Part shown: in pieces, positions 1-9,176 of the stretch
How positions within the stretch are numbered: position 1 is the first letter of the stretch
Layout of the letters: every line of letters begins with the position of its first letter
NCBI GenBank assembly: GCA_035294305.1
Contig: DATGLD010000048.1
Coordinates: 186,001-250,000 of the forward strand
DNA length: 64,000 nt
Direction: 5' to 3'
DNA from: DASRBN01 sp035294305
GTDB lineage: Bacteria; Chloroflexota; Ktedonobacteria; Ktedonobacterales; Ktedonobacteraceae
The notes under the pieces: model-generated
What the model was told of the DNA's origin: nothing
The model's input: the letters and a program-made list of their open reading frames with translations, nothing else
Database searches by the model: none
Translations under genes and position numbers: made by a program

Positions 1-152
1 ATATATGGCGTGCGGGTCAGGATGATGGGATATTTTTTCGATGCGCTCGCATCGATGGGAAAATATATGTCGGCTGACAGTGTGATGCCGTCGCGCATGG
101 GAACGCGTCGATTGAATTCGACGCGGACTCTGTTGGGGTCTGGGGTGGTCAT
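1..152 (-). CDS. CocE/NonD family hydrolase, N-terminus only (cut by window edge)
   Basis: An ATG at 152 on the minus strand opens a frame that runs without a stop to the window edge (50 codons visible). The peptide contains RRVPMRDGITLSADIYFP and, further on, YPIILTRTPY. These are the typical opening of X-Pro dipeptidyl-peptidase S15 / CocE-NonD alpha/beta hydrolases, which cleave acyl esters or N-terminal dipeptides. The Ser-Asp-His triad would lie beyond the edge, so substrate and integrity cannot be judged. It is transcribed away from the cupredoxin-like gene at 437. The ribosome-binding site is weak (GAGA about 10 nt upstream). Confidence 0.72.
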   Translation of the reverse strand, partial: MTTPDPNRVRVEFNRRVPMRDGITLSADIYFPIDASASKKYPIILTRTPY

Positions 153-365
153 AAATGAGTATCTCTTTCTAGAAAACGTTCTACTTGTACCTGCTGCGAT
201 TTCATGATCTTACTTTTTGCAAAGCGGAGCAGGTGCACTCCAGTCTATCACATCCCCATTGAGCAGTAATGGCTTTGAGGAAATAGCCATTACTATCCAG
301 AACAGTATCGCTCACACAAAAAATATTTGGAATCAAACTACTGGCAGATTAACCATTCGATAGAA

Positions 366-371
366 TATAAT
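366..371 (+). promoter_or_regulatory. Possible -10 box before the cupredoxin-like gene
   Basis: TATAAT lies 66 nt before the ATG at 437 in the 284-bp divergent intergenic region (153-436). No good -35 hexamer stands 16-18 nt upstream, so this is only a candidate. Nothing else was recognised in this intergenic region. Confidence 0.3.
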
Positions 372-436
372 AGCCATTGATGGGGTTCAATCTGTGAATC
401 CCTGATCGGGGGATATTTCTTTCAGGAGGTTTTACC

Positions 437-832
437 ATGGTACAAGACAGGGTCATTCGCGTGCTACGTATGTGCTTCCTCAGCAGTTTGTTGGCGCTAG
501 TGGTGCTGCTGGTGCTGCCTTTTAGTGCCAGCGCCCTCTCGGTTGCGCATGGACAGGCAAGCACCCATCCTGCCAACAGCGTTACGGTCAAGATCGTACA
601 AAAACATGGGAATTACAAGTTCAAGCCCAAGAAAGTGACGGTTACTCAGGGAGAGCAGGGAACGCTCGATAACACCACGAATATCGACCAGACGATCACC
701 TACATGGGCGCTCCAATTTACACCATCCCGGCCAATAGCTCTATCACCGTAACAATAGAATTCACTCCTGGAACGTATGTGGTGAGCTTGCAGTCGAATC
801 CTAATGCGCATTTGACGATCATCGTGAAGTAA
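437..832 (+). CDS. Secreted cupredoxin-like protein
   Basis: 131 aa. Residues 1-34 form a signal peptide (basic start, Leu/Val-rich core, cleavage near SASA). The mature part is one small all-beta domain resembling cupredoxin-like or EfeO-type N-terminal domains (KFKPKKVTVTQGEQGTLDN, then FTPGTYVVSLQSNPNAHLTIIV). Known copper-binding members carry a Cys and His pair near the C-terminus. Here only one His (NAHL) and no Cys are visible, so type I copper binding is doubtful. A strong AGGAGGT at 424-430 sits 6 nt before the ATG and fixes the start. It is followed by a strong terminator, so the gene appears monocistronic. Confidence 0.75.
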   Translation: MVQDRVIRVLRMCFLSSLLALVVLLVLPFSASALSVAHGQASTHPANSVTVKIVQKHGNYKFKPKKVTVTQGEQGTLDNTTNIDQTITYMGAPIYTIPANSSITVTIEFTPGTYVVSLQSNPNAHLTIIVK

Positions 833-903
833 CGCTCCGATCAGGACTTCATAGATTTCTCAACTATGAGGCCCACTTATGTCTCTTGATTTTGATCCAA
901 AGC

Positions 904-938
904 AAGGTCCTGAGAATGGCTTATCTCAGGACCTTTTT
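904..938 (+). terminator. Rho-independent terminator of the cupredoxin-like gene
   Basis: A perfect 12-bp stem (904-915 with 924-935) and 8-nt loop are followed by TTTTT. It lies 72 nt after the stop codon at 832. Confidence 0.85.
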
Positions 939-1087
939 GTGTGTTCAGACGAGAAGGTTTGCATACGAATTCACACGCTGAAGCTTTCCTTCTGCTGTTG
1001 ATGGAAAGGCGCAAGTGCAGTATTGGCCGCCACAAGCAGCGCTTCTACGCCGTCCAACTTTATCACATGAAAAAGAAAGATTATCCG

Positions 1088-1885
1088 CTACACCCCATAC
1101 TTCTTGATCAGCGCCCTGACCCAGTTTACCTGCTTTTCTGAAGGAACGAACTTGTTCTTTTGCAGACGCTTCGCCATATCATTCACGAATGCACGCTCGT
1201 TGGCGGCGACACGCGGGCTATCGATGGCGGTGTTTTCAAACAAGGTTTTCAGCTTCTGCACCTGCTGGCGCAGGGCGGCAAGTTCGGCAGGAGGCATCAT
1301 ATTGCGGGCTTCGGGCGCTTGCGAAGCCTGCCATTGTTCATAGGCGACCCTATCGCCGTTCCAGGCGCCCAGGCCGGCCAACTCGTCAGCCCGTTCGTTC
1401 TGGCGATGACCGGCATGCCCGCGCACCCATTCAAACACCGGGCGAGAGTGACGCTTTTTGAGCAGGATACGGTACAGTTCCCAGAGGTCGGCATTGGCCT
1501 TCATCTGAAAAACACCCTGGGCTACTTTGATCGTATAGTCGCTGTCGCTGTAGATGGTTAAAGGCGCATCGCGCGGGGCGAGGCAGAGCGCGGCCAGAAC
1601 AGCAGTAATCTCGGCACGATTATTGGTGGTATTTGGAGATTTGGAAATATGCCCATAGCATTCAATGCGCGGGGCATCTGACGGTAGTTCGCCATCAATA
1701 AGCTCGTCCGCGGCCACAAGAATGACACTCCAACCCGCGGGTCCGCCTGGATTTTTTATACACGCCCCGTCTGTATAGGCTATCGCCGCCCTCTCGCCAA
1801 CGGTTTCCTGAACCGTTTCAACAGGGATATTCCGCAAGGCATTGAGTATCGACTGCCATTCCAACGAGTCGTCAGCGAGGCTCAT
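1088..1885 (-). CDS. Ribonuclease HI with C-terminal extension
   Basis: 265 aa from the ATG at 1885. A TTG at 1924 would add 13 residues, but it overlaps the upstream gene and is less likely. The RNase H fold spans about residues 30-180 and holds the four acidic positions: YTDGA, NNRAE, YSDSDY and NERADELA, plus the GHAGH loop. The enzyme cleaves the RNA strand of RNA-DNA hybrids. After the catalytic domain come about 80 residues of Gln/Leu-rich helix and a basic tail (MAKRLQKNKF...WVRALIKKYGV), absent from the roughly 155-aa E. coli enzyme. It lies 13 nt downstream of the lipid-kinase gene and is probably co-transcribed with it. Confidence 0.9.
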   Translation of the reverse strand: MSLADDSLEWQSILNALRNIPVETVQETVGERAAIAYTDGACIKNPGGPAGWSVILVAADELIDGELPSDAPRIECYGHISKSPNTTNNRAEITAVLAALCLAPRDAPLTIYSDSDYTIKVAQGVFQMKANADLWELYRILLKKRHSRPVFEWVRGHAGHRQNERADELAGLGAWNGDRVAYEQWQASQAPEARNMMPPAELAALRQQVQKLKTLFENTAIDSPRVAANERAFVNDMAKRLQKNKFVPSEKQVNWVRALIKKYGV

Positions 1886-1898
1886 AGAAGTATCCGAT

Positions 1899-3443
1899 CT
1901 ACACCACAATTTGTTTCGCGGCAATTACACCGCGCTTACTCTTCTTTCCTTCAACTACGATTTCGCAGCCTTCTTGTAACTCTTGTATTACCGAAGGAGA
2001 AGCCGCCTCACCTGTTTTTCGCAGAACGGTTGTATTTCCATTTACGCGCACGGCTACCGGCCTGGTTTCGCCCGTACTCTTTTTCGTCGTGCCACCGGCA
2101 ATGATATAAGTCTCTTTTTTACCCACTTTATGCGCAACCCCCACGACGGTGACCTTGCGTCCTTCCTCTATGAGCTTGTTAACGCGAGCTTGCATTTGTT
2201 GCCGCTCCCATTCACCAGGCTGGTCATGCTCTTGATCAGAATTTTCAGCTTCTGCTTGCTCTTGCGCGGGCGATTGATCTTCTGAATGAGAAGCTGTTTG
2301 CTGCCCACCTGTTTGATCTTCAGATTCAGATTGCGAAGCGGCTTTTCCATGTGGATGCTCAAAAAGTGTATTGTTATACGAGGCAGGAATGGCTACTCGT
2401 AAAGCTCGCGGCATCGCATCAAAGCTGTAACTGACCATGATTTGATCGGCATCGTCGAACTGCTTGAGTACTTTGCAGTCCGATTTGCCCAGGTAGTCTT
2501 TGAGTTGGACGGCGCTCCCATCCAATTGTAGATGAATGGAGGCCGGGACGCTGATGGAGAGGTGCGCGCCGTGAAAGTACTCGGCGGTCAGGTTATCGGG
2601 TTTGCGCCTGAGTAAGAGCGAGGTTATCTGCTGTATAGTGGTGAGGGGATCACCGGCAGTGATGACACAGACATCGAGAATGCCATCGTCGATATAGGCG
2701 CCGGGGGTCATCTCAAGAATACTGGCATATTTGCGCGTATTGCCAATCACGACTTGAAGCGCTTCTCCTTGCCAGACGAGATCATCTTTGCCTGTATCAT
2801 TGGCAGCGCGAATTTCCACCGGAAATGGCTGTTGTTTAGGCAATTCTTTGGCAGCAGAAAGCCCCACAGCGAGCCGGCCAATCTCGTACTTCAAAGGTTT
2901 GGAAACATGCTGCATAATATCAGCATCGATCCCCAGACCAGCCATGAGTAAGAAGTGATGCCGGCCTTTGGAAGAGGCCTTGATCTTCCGCATTGCTTTA
3001 GCATCTCTACTGCCACCATTATTCTGCGCTGCGCCGGAAAGCGTAAAGCTTTCAATATCAACATGGCCAATATCAACTTTACGCACCTCGCTCTCGACAA
3101 GGGCGAGCGCCGCCCTGGCAGCATCGCCCGGTATACCGACTTCCGAGGCCCAGACATTGGCTGTACCTCCCGGTATGACGCCCACAATGCTGTGCTGCCC
3201 TTTCACGTTCATTACCCCGTTGACCACCTGATTGACCGTGCCATCGCCACCATAGGCTATGACGAGATCACTGTTATCTTCTGCGGCTTCCGCGGCCAAT
3301 TCCAGTGTCTGCCCCCCATATTCCTTGAGTTTGATGTCCGTTTTCATGCCGGCTGCGGATAGAATGGCCAGTATGTCCGTCAGTTTCGCCAGATTTTCTC
3401 CTGCTCTGGGATTAATGACCAGGCTTGCTTTCTTGCTGCGCAT
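1899..3443 (-). CDS. YegS/DagK-type lipid kinase with C-terminal extension
   Basis: 514 aa. Residues 1-330 are a diacylglycerol-kinase catalytic domain: VINPRAG near the start, AYGGDGTVNQV (nucleotide-binding GGDGT) near 65, GVIPGGTANVWA near 92 and the beta-sandwich lobe after 180. Family members phosphorylate diacylglycerol or related lipids at the inner membrane face. Residues about 350-425 are a Gln/Glu/Ser-rich linker. The last 85 residues form a separate beta-rich module (RKVTVVGVAHKVGKKETYIIAGG...) that looks like a small OB/DUF5666-type domain; this is inference. The usual family length is about 300 aa, so the tail is unusual. GAGGAG precedes the ATG. Confidence 0.88.
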   Translation of the reverse strand: MRSKKASLVINPRAGENLAKLTDILAILSAAGMKTDIKLKEYGGQTLELAAEAAEDNSDLVIAYGGDGTVNQVVNGVMNVKGQHSIVGVIPGGTANVWASEVGIPGDAARAALALVESEVRKVDIGHVDIESFTLSGAAQNNGGSRDAKAMRKIKASSKGRHHFLLMAGLGIDADIMQHVSKPLKYEIGRLAVGLSAAKELPKQQPFPVEIRAANDTGKDDLVWQGEALQVVIGNTRKYASILEMTPGAYIDDGILDVCVITAGDPLTTIQQITSLLLRRKPDNLTAEYFHGAHLSISVPASIHLQLDGSAVQLKDYLGKSDCKVLKQFDDADQIMVSYSFDAMPRALRVAIPASYNNTLFEHPHGKAASQSESEDQTGGQQTASHSEDQSPAQEQAEAENSDQEHDQPGEWERQQMQARVNKLIEEGRKVTVVGVAHKVGKKETYIIAGGTTKKSTGETRPVAVRVNGNTTVLRKTGEAASPSVIQELQEGCEIVVEGKKSKRGVIAAKQIVV

Positions 3444-3631
3444 ATAACTTCTCCTCGTGAATAATAGTCAACCTTTCTGTAACAAACACGTGAGCAGTTG
3501 AGGTAGCGTTTCAGCCAGCCAGGGCAACCGCAATGGCGGTCGCCCTGCTCGCCGAATACTTGCCCATGCAACCTTGATCGTATAAGATACAGCAGACTGA
3601 CGACGTTGAAGAATCTGAAAGTAGACGACTT

Positions 3632-4600
3632 ATGCACCTGCGAGGTATTGGATACGCCATTATAGCCTCGTTCATGTTTGGCCTTGGGGCAGTGCTGGCA
3701 AAACTTGTGGGCAGTGAAATCGATGCCGCGCTGGTGGCATTCCTGGACCTGGCCGTGGGCGGACTACTGCTCACGCTCTGCCTGGCAGTCACCAGCACGC
3801 CCTTCATCCGGCAAATAAGGAGGCTCCGGCACGGCGATTGGATCAATGTTTTTCTGCTAGCGTGTCCTGGCACATCACTTCCATTGCTCTTGATCGTCGC
3901 CGGTTTCGCGCGTACAAGCGCCCTGGAAGGCGGATTTTTGCTGCAACTGAATGGCGTGGCCGCGCTTATTTTCGCGCTAGCACTGTTAGGAGAGCGTATT
4001 CGCTTAAAGCAAAGCCTGGGTATCCTGCTGCTGCTTGTTGGCAGCGCACTGGTGGTCTTAAAGGGAACAACAGGAGGAGATGCGGGAAGCGGTATAGTGG
4101 GTGACCTGATGATCGTAGGAGGCACCATTGCTATCGGTTTCGCCTATATCCCGGCCAAACGTCTGACTTCGCGCATCGATACTCTGCCGTTGACCGCCAT
4201 ACGCCTGTTCGTGGGAGCCGCTACTATCTTACCGGTTCTGGGCAGCGAGTTTCTCGTTGGCGCGCATTCATTCTTCTGGCAGCCCACGCTCGTCACCTTT
4301 TGGATCACACTACCGGTATATATTCTCACGAATTTCTGCCTCGGCTATCTCAGCCAGCAAGAGGGGTTGAAGCTGATTAAGGCCTGGGAAGTAGCCACGA
4401 TCACGCAAACTGTGCCACTCTTCTCCACCGCTTTTGCCATCCTCCTGCTGCATGATTCTATGACACCCATCCAGGCAATTGGAGGACTGATAGCCATTGC
4501 CGGTGGAATAGTGGTTTCATTAAACAATGAGGCTCCAACACCAGTAGTTCTTGCGGAAAAAGAACAATTGCAAGAGGTGCCAGGGGAAGATCGTTATTGA
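3632..4600 (+). CDS. EamA/DMT family transporter
   Basis: 322 aa with about ten hydrophobic segments in two repeated halves (roughly 1-145 and 150-300), the EamA duplication of drug/metabolite transporters. Members export amino acids or small metabolites; the substrate cannot be read from sequence. The ribosome-binding site before ATG 3632 is weak. The gene converges on transketolase and shares a terminator with it. Confidence 0.85.
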   Translation: MHLRGIGYAIIASFMFGLGAVLAKLVGSEIDAALVAFLDLAVGGLLLTLCLAVTSTPFIRQIRRLRHGDWINVFLLACPGTSLPLLLIVAGFARTSALEGGFLLQLNGVAALIFALALLGERIRLKQSLGILLLLVGSALVVLKGTTGGDAGSGIVGDLMIVGGTIAIGFAYIPAKRLTSRIDTLPLTAIRLFVGAATILPVLGSEFLVGAHSFFWQPTLVTFWITLPVYILTNFCLGYLSQQEGLKLIKAWEVATITQTVPLFSTAFAILLLHDSMTPIQAIGGLIAIAGGIVVSLNNEAPTPVVLAEKEQLQEVPGEDRY

Positions 4601-4657
4601 TCTGTAAAAAATTCAGGCCGCCGGGCGGTGGCCTGAATTTTTTACAGATCAATAACG
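4592..4657. terminator. 28-bp perfect bidirectional terminator
   Basis: Arms 4592-4619 and 4630-4657 are exact reverse complements (28 bp) around a GC-rich 10-nt loop. Each arm has an A/T run next to a GGCC core, so the hairpin can end transcription on both strands. The left arm includes the last codons of the EamA gene. The right arm ends 5 bp before the transketolase stop codon. Confidence 0.88.
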
Positions 4658-4662
4658 GGTTC

Positions 4663-6531
4663 CTACTCTTTATGCGCCAGGACTTTGACGGCCTGCACAA
4701 TATGATGAGCGTTGATACCGGCCTCTTCGAGCAGTTCATCGGGAGTGCCGGAACCTGGCATGGACTGCACGGCCAGTTTCACCACCCTGGGCAATAGGCC
4801 ATCATACTGGGCAAACACGTCCAGCACGGCATCGCCGAGCCCACCTTCGGGCCAGTGATCCTCGACAACCACGATCCTGCCGCCCGTCTCCTCAGCCGCC
4901 GCAATGATGGTTTCCTCGTCGAGAGGCTTGACCGAATAGGCATCGATGATACGAACATTGATGCCTTCTTGTTGTAGCTGATCGTAGGCCTTAAGGGCCT
5001 CGTGCAGCGTAATTCCCGCGGCAATGACCGTCGCCTCGTCATTCTCAGAAGAGTGAACGACTTTGCTGCCACCGATCATGAATTCGTCACCGGCACTGTA
5101 GATAGTCGGAGTAGCCTCGCGGGTCGTGCGCATGTAGACAATACCATCATGCCCCGCCATCTCCGCAACCAGCTGTGCAGTCTGGTTGGGATCGCAAGGA
5201 TAGAGGACGGTGCTGCCATATACCGCTCGCATCATCGCCAGGTCTTCCAGCGCCATCTGCGAGGGGCCATCCTGTCCAATCGAGACACCGGCATGTGAAC
5301 CGCAGAGACGAATATTTGCGCGCGAGACGGCCGCCATACGGATGAAGTCGTATGCACGGGTCAGGAAAGCGGCAAAGGTGGAAGCGAACGGAATCTTATG
5401 CCGCACACTCATGCCAACCGCCGCGGCCACCATCTGCTGCTCCGCGATATACTGCTCAAAGAAGCGGTCGGGGAAGGCTCTGGCAAATTCATCAGCATAG
5501 GTCGAGTTACTTACTTCACCATCCAGCCCAACTACGTCGGGATTGGCGGCCCCAATCGCCTGCAGCGCATCGCCATAAGCCTTGCGGGTCGCGACCGGTT
5601 TACTGTTATCATATTTAGGCAGTTCAACCTGCTTTTTGGCAGCTTCAGGAGCGGGTTGACGATTCTCCGGCTTCTGAACGGGGAAAGTCATGCTGCGAGC
5701 ATAGTTCAACTCCTTGAGAGCTTGCTGCTCCTGGTCTTTATTAAGAGCCTTGCCATGCCATCCATTGACGTTTTCCAGGAAAGAGACGCCCTTACCCTTG
5801 ACGGTCTTCGCGATAATGACAGTAGGCGCATCAGTTGCCTGGACGGCCTGAGCATAGGCATTATTAATTTCGTCGTAGTTATGGCCGTCGATGACGATGG
5901 CATTCCAGCCAAAAGCTTTGGCGCGGGCTTCATACGCGGCGGTATTCCAGCCAAGCTCGGTTTCGCCGCGCTGCCCCAGGCGATTCACATCGATAATGGC
6001 GATAAGATTGTTTAGCTTGTAATGCGAGGCATGGTCAAATGCTTCCCATATCGACCCCTCAGCGGTTTCGCTATCACCACACAATACCCAGACATGATAG
6101 GGCAACTTATCCAGGTACTTGCCGCAGAGCGCGATACCAACGCCAATGGGTAAACCCTGCCCAAGAGAGCCGGTGGCTACATCGACCCACGGAATGGCCG
6201 GCGTTGGATGCCCCTCGAGACGGCTGCCGAATTTGCGCAGGGTGAGCAGTTCTTCGTCGGTAATAGCTCCCGCAGCCTTAAACATGGAATAGAGTAGGGG
6301 CGAGGCATGTCCTTTCGATAAAACGAAGTGATCGTTGTTCGGATTCTTCGGGTCTTCGAAGTCATAATGCAGATAGCTGATCATTAAAACGGCCATCAGG
6401 TCTGCTGCTGACATGGACGAAGTAGGATGGCCTGAGCCGGCGGCAGTGGTACTACGGATGCTATCTACACGCAATTGCTGGGCAAGGTTAGTCCACTGTT
6501 GCACTTTGGATTCTGTTTGCGTCGTTGTCAT
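4663..6531 (-). CDS. tkt: Transketolase
   Basis: 622 aa, full length for the short, animal-like transketolase type (the classic bacterial form is about 660). The thiamine-diphosphate domain is at 1-270 (SGHPTSSMSAADL, SKGHASPLLYS, CGDSETAEGSIWEA as the GDG-like metal motif). The pyrimidine-binding domain is about 310-475 (the glutamate in FFEQYIAEQQMV activates the cofactor), followed by the C-terminal domain. It transfers two-carbon ketol units in the pentose phosphate pathway. AAGAGGAG precedes the ATG. The dihydroxyacetone locus lies a few kilobases away, but no direct link is shown. Confidence 0.95.
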   Translation of the reverse strand: MTTTQTESKVQQWTNLAQQLRVDSIRSTTAAGSGHPTSSMSAADLMAVLMISYLHYDFEDPKNPNNDHFVLSKGHASPLLYSMFKAAGAITDEELLTLRKFGSRLEGHPTPAIPWVDVATGSLGQGLPIGVGIALCGKYLDKLPYHVWVLCGDSETAEGSIWEAFDHASHYKLNNLIAIIDVNRLGQRGETELGWNTAAYEARAKAFGWNAIVIDGHNYDEINNAYAQAVQATDAPTVIIAKTVKGKGVSFLENVNGWHGKALNKDQEQQALKELNYARSMTFPVQKPENRQPAPEAAKKQVELPKYDNSKPVATRKAYGDALQAIGAANPDVVGLDGEVSNSTYADEFARAFPDRFFEQYIAEQQMVAAAVGMSVRHKIPFASTFAAFLTRAYDFIRMAAVSRANIRLCGSHAGVSIGQDGPSQMALEDLAMMRAVYGSTVLYPCDPNQTAQLVAEMAGHDGIVYMRTTREATPTIYSAGDEFMIGGSKVVHSSENDEATVIAAGITLHEALKAYDQLQQEGINVRIIDAYSVKPLDEETIIAAAEETGGRIVVVEDHWPEGGLGDAVLDVFAQYDGLLPRVVKLAVQSMPGSGTPDELLEEAGINAHHIVQAVKVLAHKE

Positions 6532-6766
6532 CTACACACTCCTCTTAAATTTTAAGGGCGCTGAATACCGCCCTCGCGCTCCGGGCGTGCAAGCGTTGAA
6601 ACAGGCTTTGAACGCTCCTTACACGCCCTCTATTATACGACATTCTCCCTATACTAACGTTTTCAATCCACTCATTCGGTTACGCCTTATCGCGCCTTGC
6701 TTTATTGTAAAATTTGAGTCTGGGAAGGGCAAGCTGATGCTTGCTTCCAAAAGGTACAATAGGGCA
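6532..6766. promoter_or_regulatory. Divergent intergenic region with structured transketolase leader
   Basis: On the minus strand a TATAAT (6632-6637) lies about 100 nt before tkt; its -35 is poor. The leader between them contains inverted repeats: GGGCGTG pairs with CACGCCC around an inner AGCGTT/AACGCT pair (about 6585-6627), then a GGGCGGTATTCAGCGCCC hairpin. No thiamine-riboswitch core sequence was found. Confidence 0.4.
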
Positions 6767-7234
6767 ATGGAACTGATTATCTTCATAGGATTGCAAGCTT
6801 CTGGTAAGAGTACGTTCTATCACCAGTATTTTGAGACAACGCACCTGCATATCAGCAAGGATTTGCTGCACAACAACAGGAAACCTGGTCGCAGGCAAAT
6901 GCAACTGGTTGAGGAAGCTCTCCAGGCCAGACAATCGGTCGTGGTCGATAACACCAATCCGGCACTGGCGGATCGAGAGTCGCTCATTCATCTTGGACAC
7001 GAGTGCGGCGCCCAGGTCACCGGCTATTATTTTGAATCTCAAGTGCGTTCAAGCCTCGAGCGCAACAAGACGCGCTTGGGAAAGGCCAGGGTGCCTGACG
7101 TGGCAATTTACGTGACGGCGAGCAAACTGGTCCCGCCCAGCTATGCGGAAGGGTTCGATACGTTATATGATGTACATATAGCCGAGAATTCCGGTTTTGA
7201 AGTGCGCACACGAGAAAAGTACGAGGCCCATTAA
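6767..7234 (+). CDS. P-loop kinase, polynucleotide-kinase-like
   Basis: 155 aa from ATG 6767; an ATG at 6737 would add 10 residues not conserved in this family. Walker A GLQASGKST is at residues 8-16. A Walker-B-like VVVDNTNP and the NKTR lid arginines follow. This is the AAA_33 / T4 polynucleotide kinase 5'-kinase fold, so it probably phosphorylates a nucleic-acid end or small nucleotide. Substrate unknown. It is divergent from transketolase. Confidence 0.78.
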   Translation: MELIIFIGLQASGKSTFYHQYFETTHLHISKDLLHNNRKPGRRQMQLVEEALQARQSVVVDNTNPALADRESLIHLGHECGAQVTGYYFESQVRSSLERNKTRLGKARVPDVAIYVTASKLVPPSYAEGFDTLYDVHIAENSGFEVRTREKYEAH

Positions 7235-7317
7235 CTATATCTTTTAGGCGGGCATTGGAACCAGATTGATCGCGCCGGGGCGGACTATACGTCGATCACC
7301 CCAAGGGAAGAAAACCA

Positions 7318-8049
7318 ATGCAACTCAGCGAAGAAGAACATGACGATGATGACTCATTAGACGAGTTAGATGACATACCTGCTGATGATGAGCTACCTGT
7401 TCACGAAAAGGACCATCGCTCGCGCTATTTCTTTGCCATCATGTGCTTCCTGATTGCACTGATCCTGCTGAGTTTCTACCTCAACAATCATTTTGACTTT
7501 GGCCCCAGCTTGCTGCTACTCTTCCTGGCAATACTTTCTGGCTACCTGGGGATACTCTTCTTCCGGCATGGCAACACGCGCAACCCTCAGGTGGGTTCAT
7601 GGATGGATACTGAGCCACACACACACCATCCACCCGTAACTGAGCAGGCACAAGTCGGGGAAATTGAAATTCCAGAAGAGCATACAGAAGACGACCAGGT
7701 TACCTTTGAGCAATTGGTTGAACAGGCGCTGACCTCAATCCCTGAAGAGTTTCACGAGCAGATGAAGAACGTGCTGGTGCGGGTGGAAAGCGAGCCGGAC
7801 GAAGAGCTATTGCGGCGTGTAGGCGTGAAAGAGGGCCACACGCTGCTGGGACTTTACGAAGGAGTGCCATTGACGGCTTACGGGCGCATCGGCGGACCAG
7901 AGATCATCACGATTTACCAGAACCCCATTGAGAGATATTGTCGCTGCAACCCCGACCGTATTCGCGAACAGGTGCGGCGCACAGTATTGCACGAAGTGGC
8001 CCATCATTTCGGCATCGATCATGATGAGATGCCGATATGGGTAAAATAA
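7318..8049 (+). CDS. Membrane-anchored minimal zincin metallopeptidase (DUF1025-like)
   Basis: 243 aa. An acidic N-terminus (about 30 residues) is followed by two membrane segments (about 40-82), a Glu/His-rich linker and a C-terminal minimal MMP-like domain (130-243). Its end carries HEVAHHFGIDHDEM, the HExxHxxGxxH zinc-binding motif with the catalytic Glu. Most DUF1025 proteins are soluble and about 120-140 aa, so the membrane module is an addition. Its cleavage target is unknown. AAGGGAAG precedes the ATG. Confidence 0.83.
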   Translation: MQLSEEEHDDDDSLDELDDIPADDELPVHEKDHRSRYFFAIMCFLIALILLSFYLNNHFDFGPSLLLLFLAILSGYLGILFFRHGNTRNPQVGSWMDTEPHTHHPPVTEQAQVGEIEIPEEHTEDDQVTFEQLVEQALTSIPEEFHEQMKNVLVRVESEPDEELLRRVGVKEGHTLLGLYEGVPLTAYGRIGGPEIITIYQNPIERYCRCNPDRIREQVRRTVLHEVAHHFGIDHDEMPIWVK

Positions 8050-8070
8050 GAACTTAGAAAGGGGAAAGCG

Positions 8071-9096
8071 TTAAGAAGGCAGAATCACTACTTTCAGCGC
8101 ATCCCCGGGCCTTGCCACCAGTTGAAACGCCTGGGCAGCATCTTTCAACGGGAAACGATGGGTAATCACTGTTTCCGCTCGAATACGCCCGGTTATCAGC
8201 AATTCCAGGGCCAATCTCGTCTCGTAAGGACCGGCGGAATAACTGGTGCGCAGCGTAATCTCTTGAAAAAAGAACGTATTGGGAGTGATAGGAAGCACTT
8301 CGGCAGGCGGTGGAGGCGCGAACAGCAATACAGTTCCTCCCCGGCCCGCTAATTCTATCCCCTGCTGCATAGCACGAACACTGGCAGGTGTCACGATTAC
8401 AATATCCGGTTTGCGCCCACCGTTGACAGCATACGCTTGATCTAGCAGGGTACGCGGCTCGGAATCAAGGGCGTAATCAATACCAACATTCAGGGCGTGT
8501 TGCCTGCGGTAAGGGATGGGATCAACGATGATGACGCGAGCCGCGCCACGCTGCTGAGCGAGCTGTGCTAGCAGGATACCATTGCTGCCAGCTCCCAACA
8601 CAAGCACACTATCCCCCGGTCGAATCATGGCACGTTCGATACCCCGGATACAGCAGGCTAACGGTTCTATCAATGTTGCTGCCTCGAATGAAAGATCATC
8701 TGGTAAGGAGAGAACGTCAAGCTTGACGTTTGGGGCGGGAACGCGAATATATTCAGCCAGCCCGGCAGGATAGAGACGTGTGGAGCGAAACGTTGCACAT
8801 TGTGAATAGGAACCGCGCTGGCAGTAGTGACAGACCATGCAGGGCACGTGATGGTGTATGAAGACACGCTGGCCAGGAGTGAATTGCTCGACTCCTTCGC
8901 CCACCGCCGCTACAACTCCGGCAGGCTCATGTCCTGGATAGAGGGGGGCGCGCGGTTTCATGTACCACTCCATCACGTCGCTGGCACAAATGCCACAAGC
9001 CCGCAGTTGTACCAGCAATTCGCCCGCGCCAATTTCGGGTACGGGCAGTTCAACGACACGTATATCCGAGTTGCTATGATACTCGACGGCTAACAT
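8071..9096 (-). CDS. Zinc-dependent medium-chain alcohol dehydrogenase
   Basis: 341 aa from ATG 9096, which has GGAG at a 9-nt spacing. ATG 9111 and a start at 9201 are alternatives; the latter overlaps the cupin gene. Catalytic zinc ligands are CGICASDV and GHEPAG. The structural zinc lobe is CMVCHYCQRGSYSQC. The NAD(P) Rossmann motif is VLGAGSNGILLAQLA. The family oxidises sugar alcohols, threonine or other alcohols; this member resembles the threonine/sorbitol dehydrogenase branch. It is last in a minus-strand run after a cupin gene. Confidence 0.88.
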   Translation of the reverse strand: MLAVEYHSNSDIRVVELPVPEIGAGELLVQLRACGICASDVMEWYMKPRAPLYPGHEPAGVVAAVGEGVEQFTPGQRVFIHHHVPCMVCHYCQRGSYSQCATFRSTRLYPAGLAEYIRVPAPNVKLDVLSLPDDLSFEAATLIEPLACCIRGIERAMIRPGDSVLVLGAGSNGILLAQLAQQRGAARVIIVDPIPYRRQHALNVGIDYALDSEPRTLLDQAYAVNGGRKPDIVIVTPASVRAMQQGIELAGRGGTVLLFAPPPPAEVLPITPNTFFFQEITLRTSYSAGPYETRLALELLITGRIRAETVITHRFPLKDAAQAFQLVARPGDALKVVILPS

Positions 9097-9176
9097 GCTA
9101 TAATTCTCCATACCCGGAATCATAGGAAACCGATTGATCAGCAGGGAAGACTGATTCCATTGCATTTGAGCCAGGG

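Noticed and set aside
10..207. A 65-codon plus-strand open frame at the window start
   Set aside because: It is antisense to a minus-strand frame with clear CocE/NonD homology.
6532..6640. Thiamine riboswitch before transketolase
   Set aside because: The leader is structured, but the conserved CUGAGA and ACCUGA cores of the TPP riboswitch are absent.
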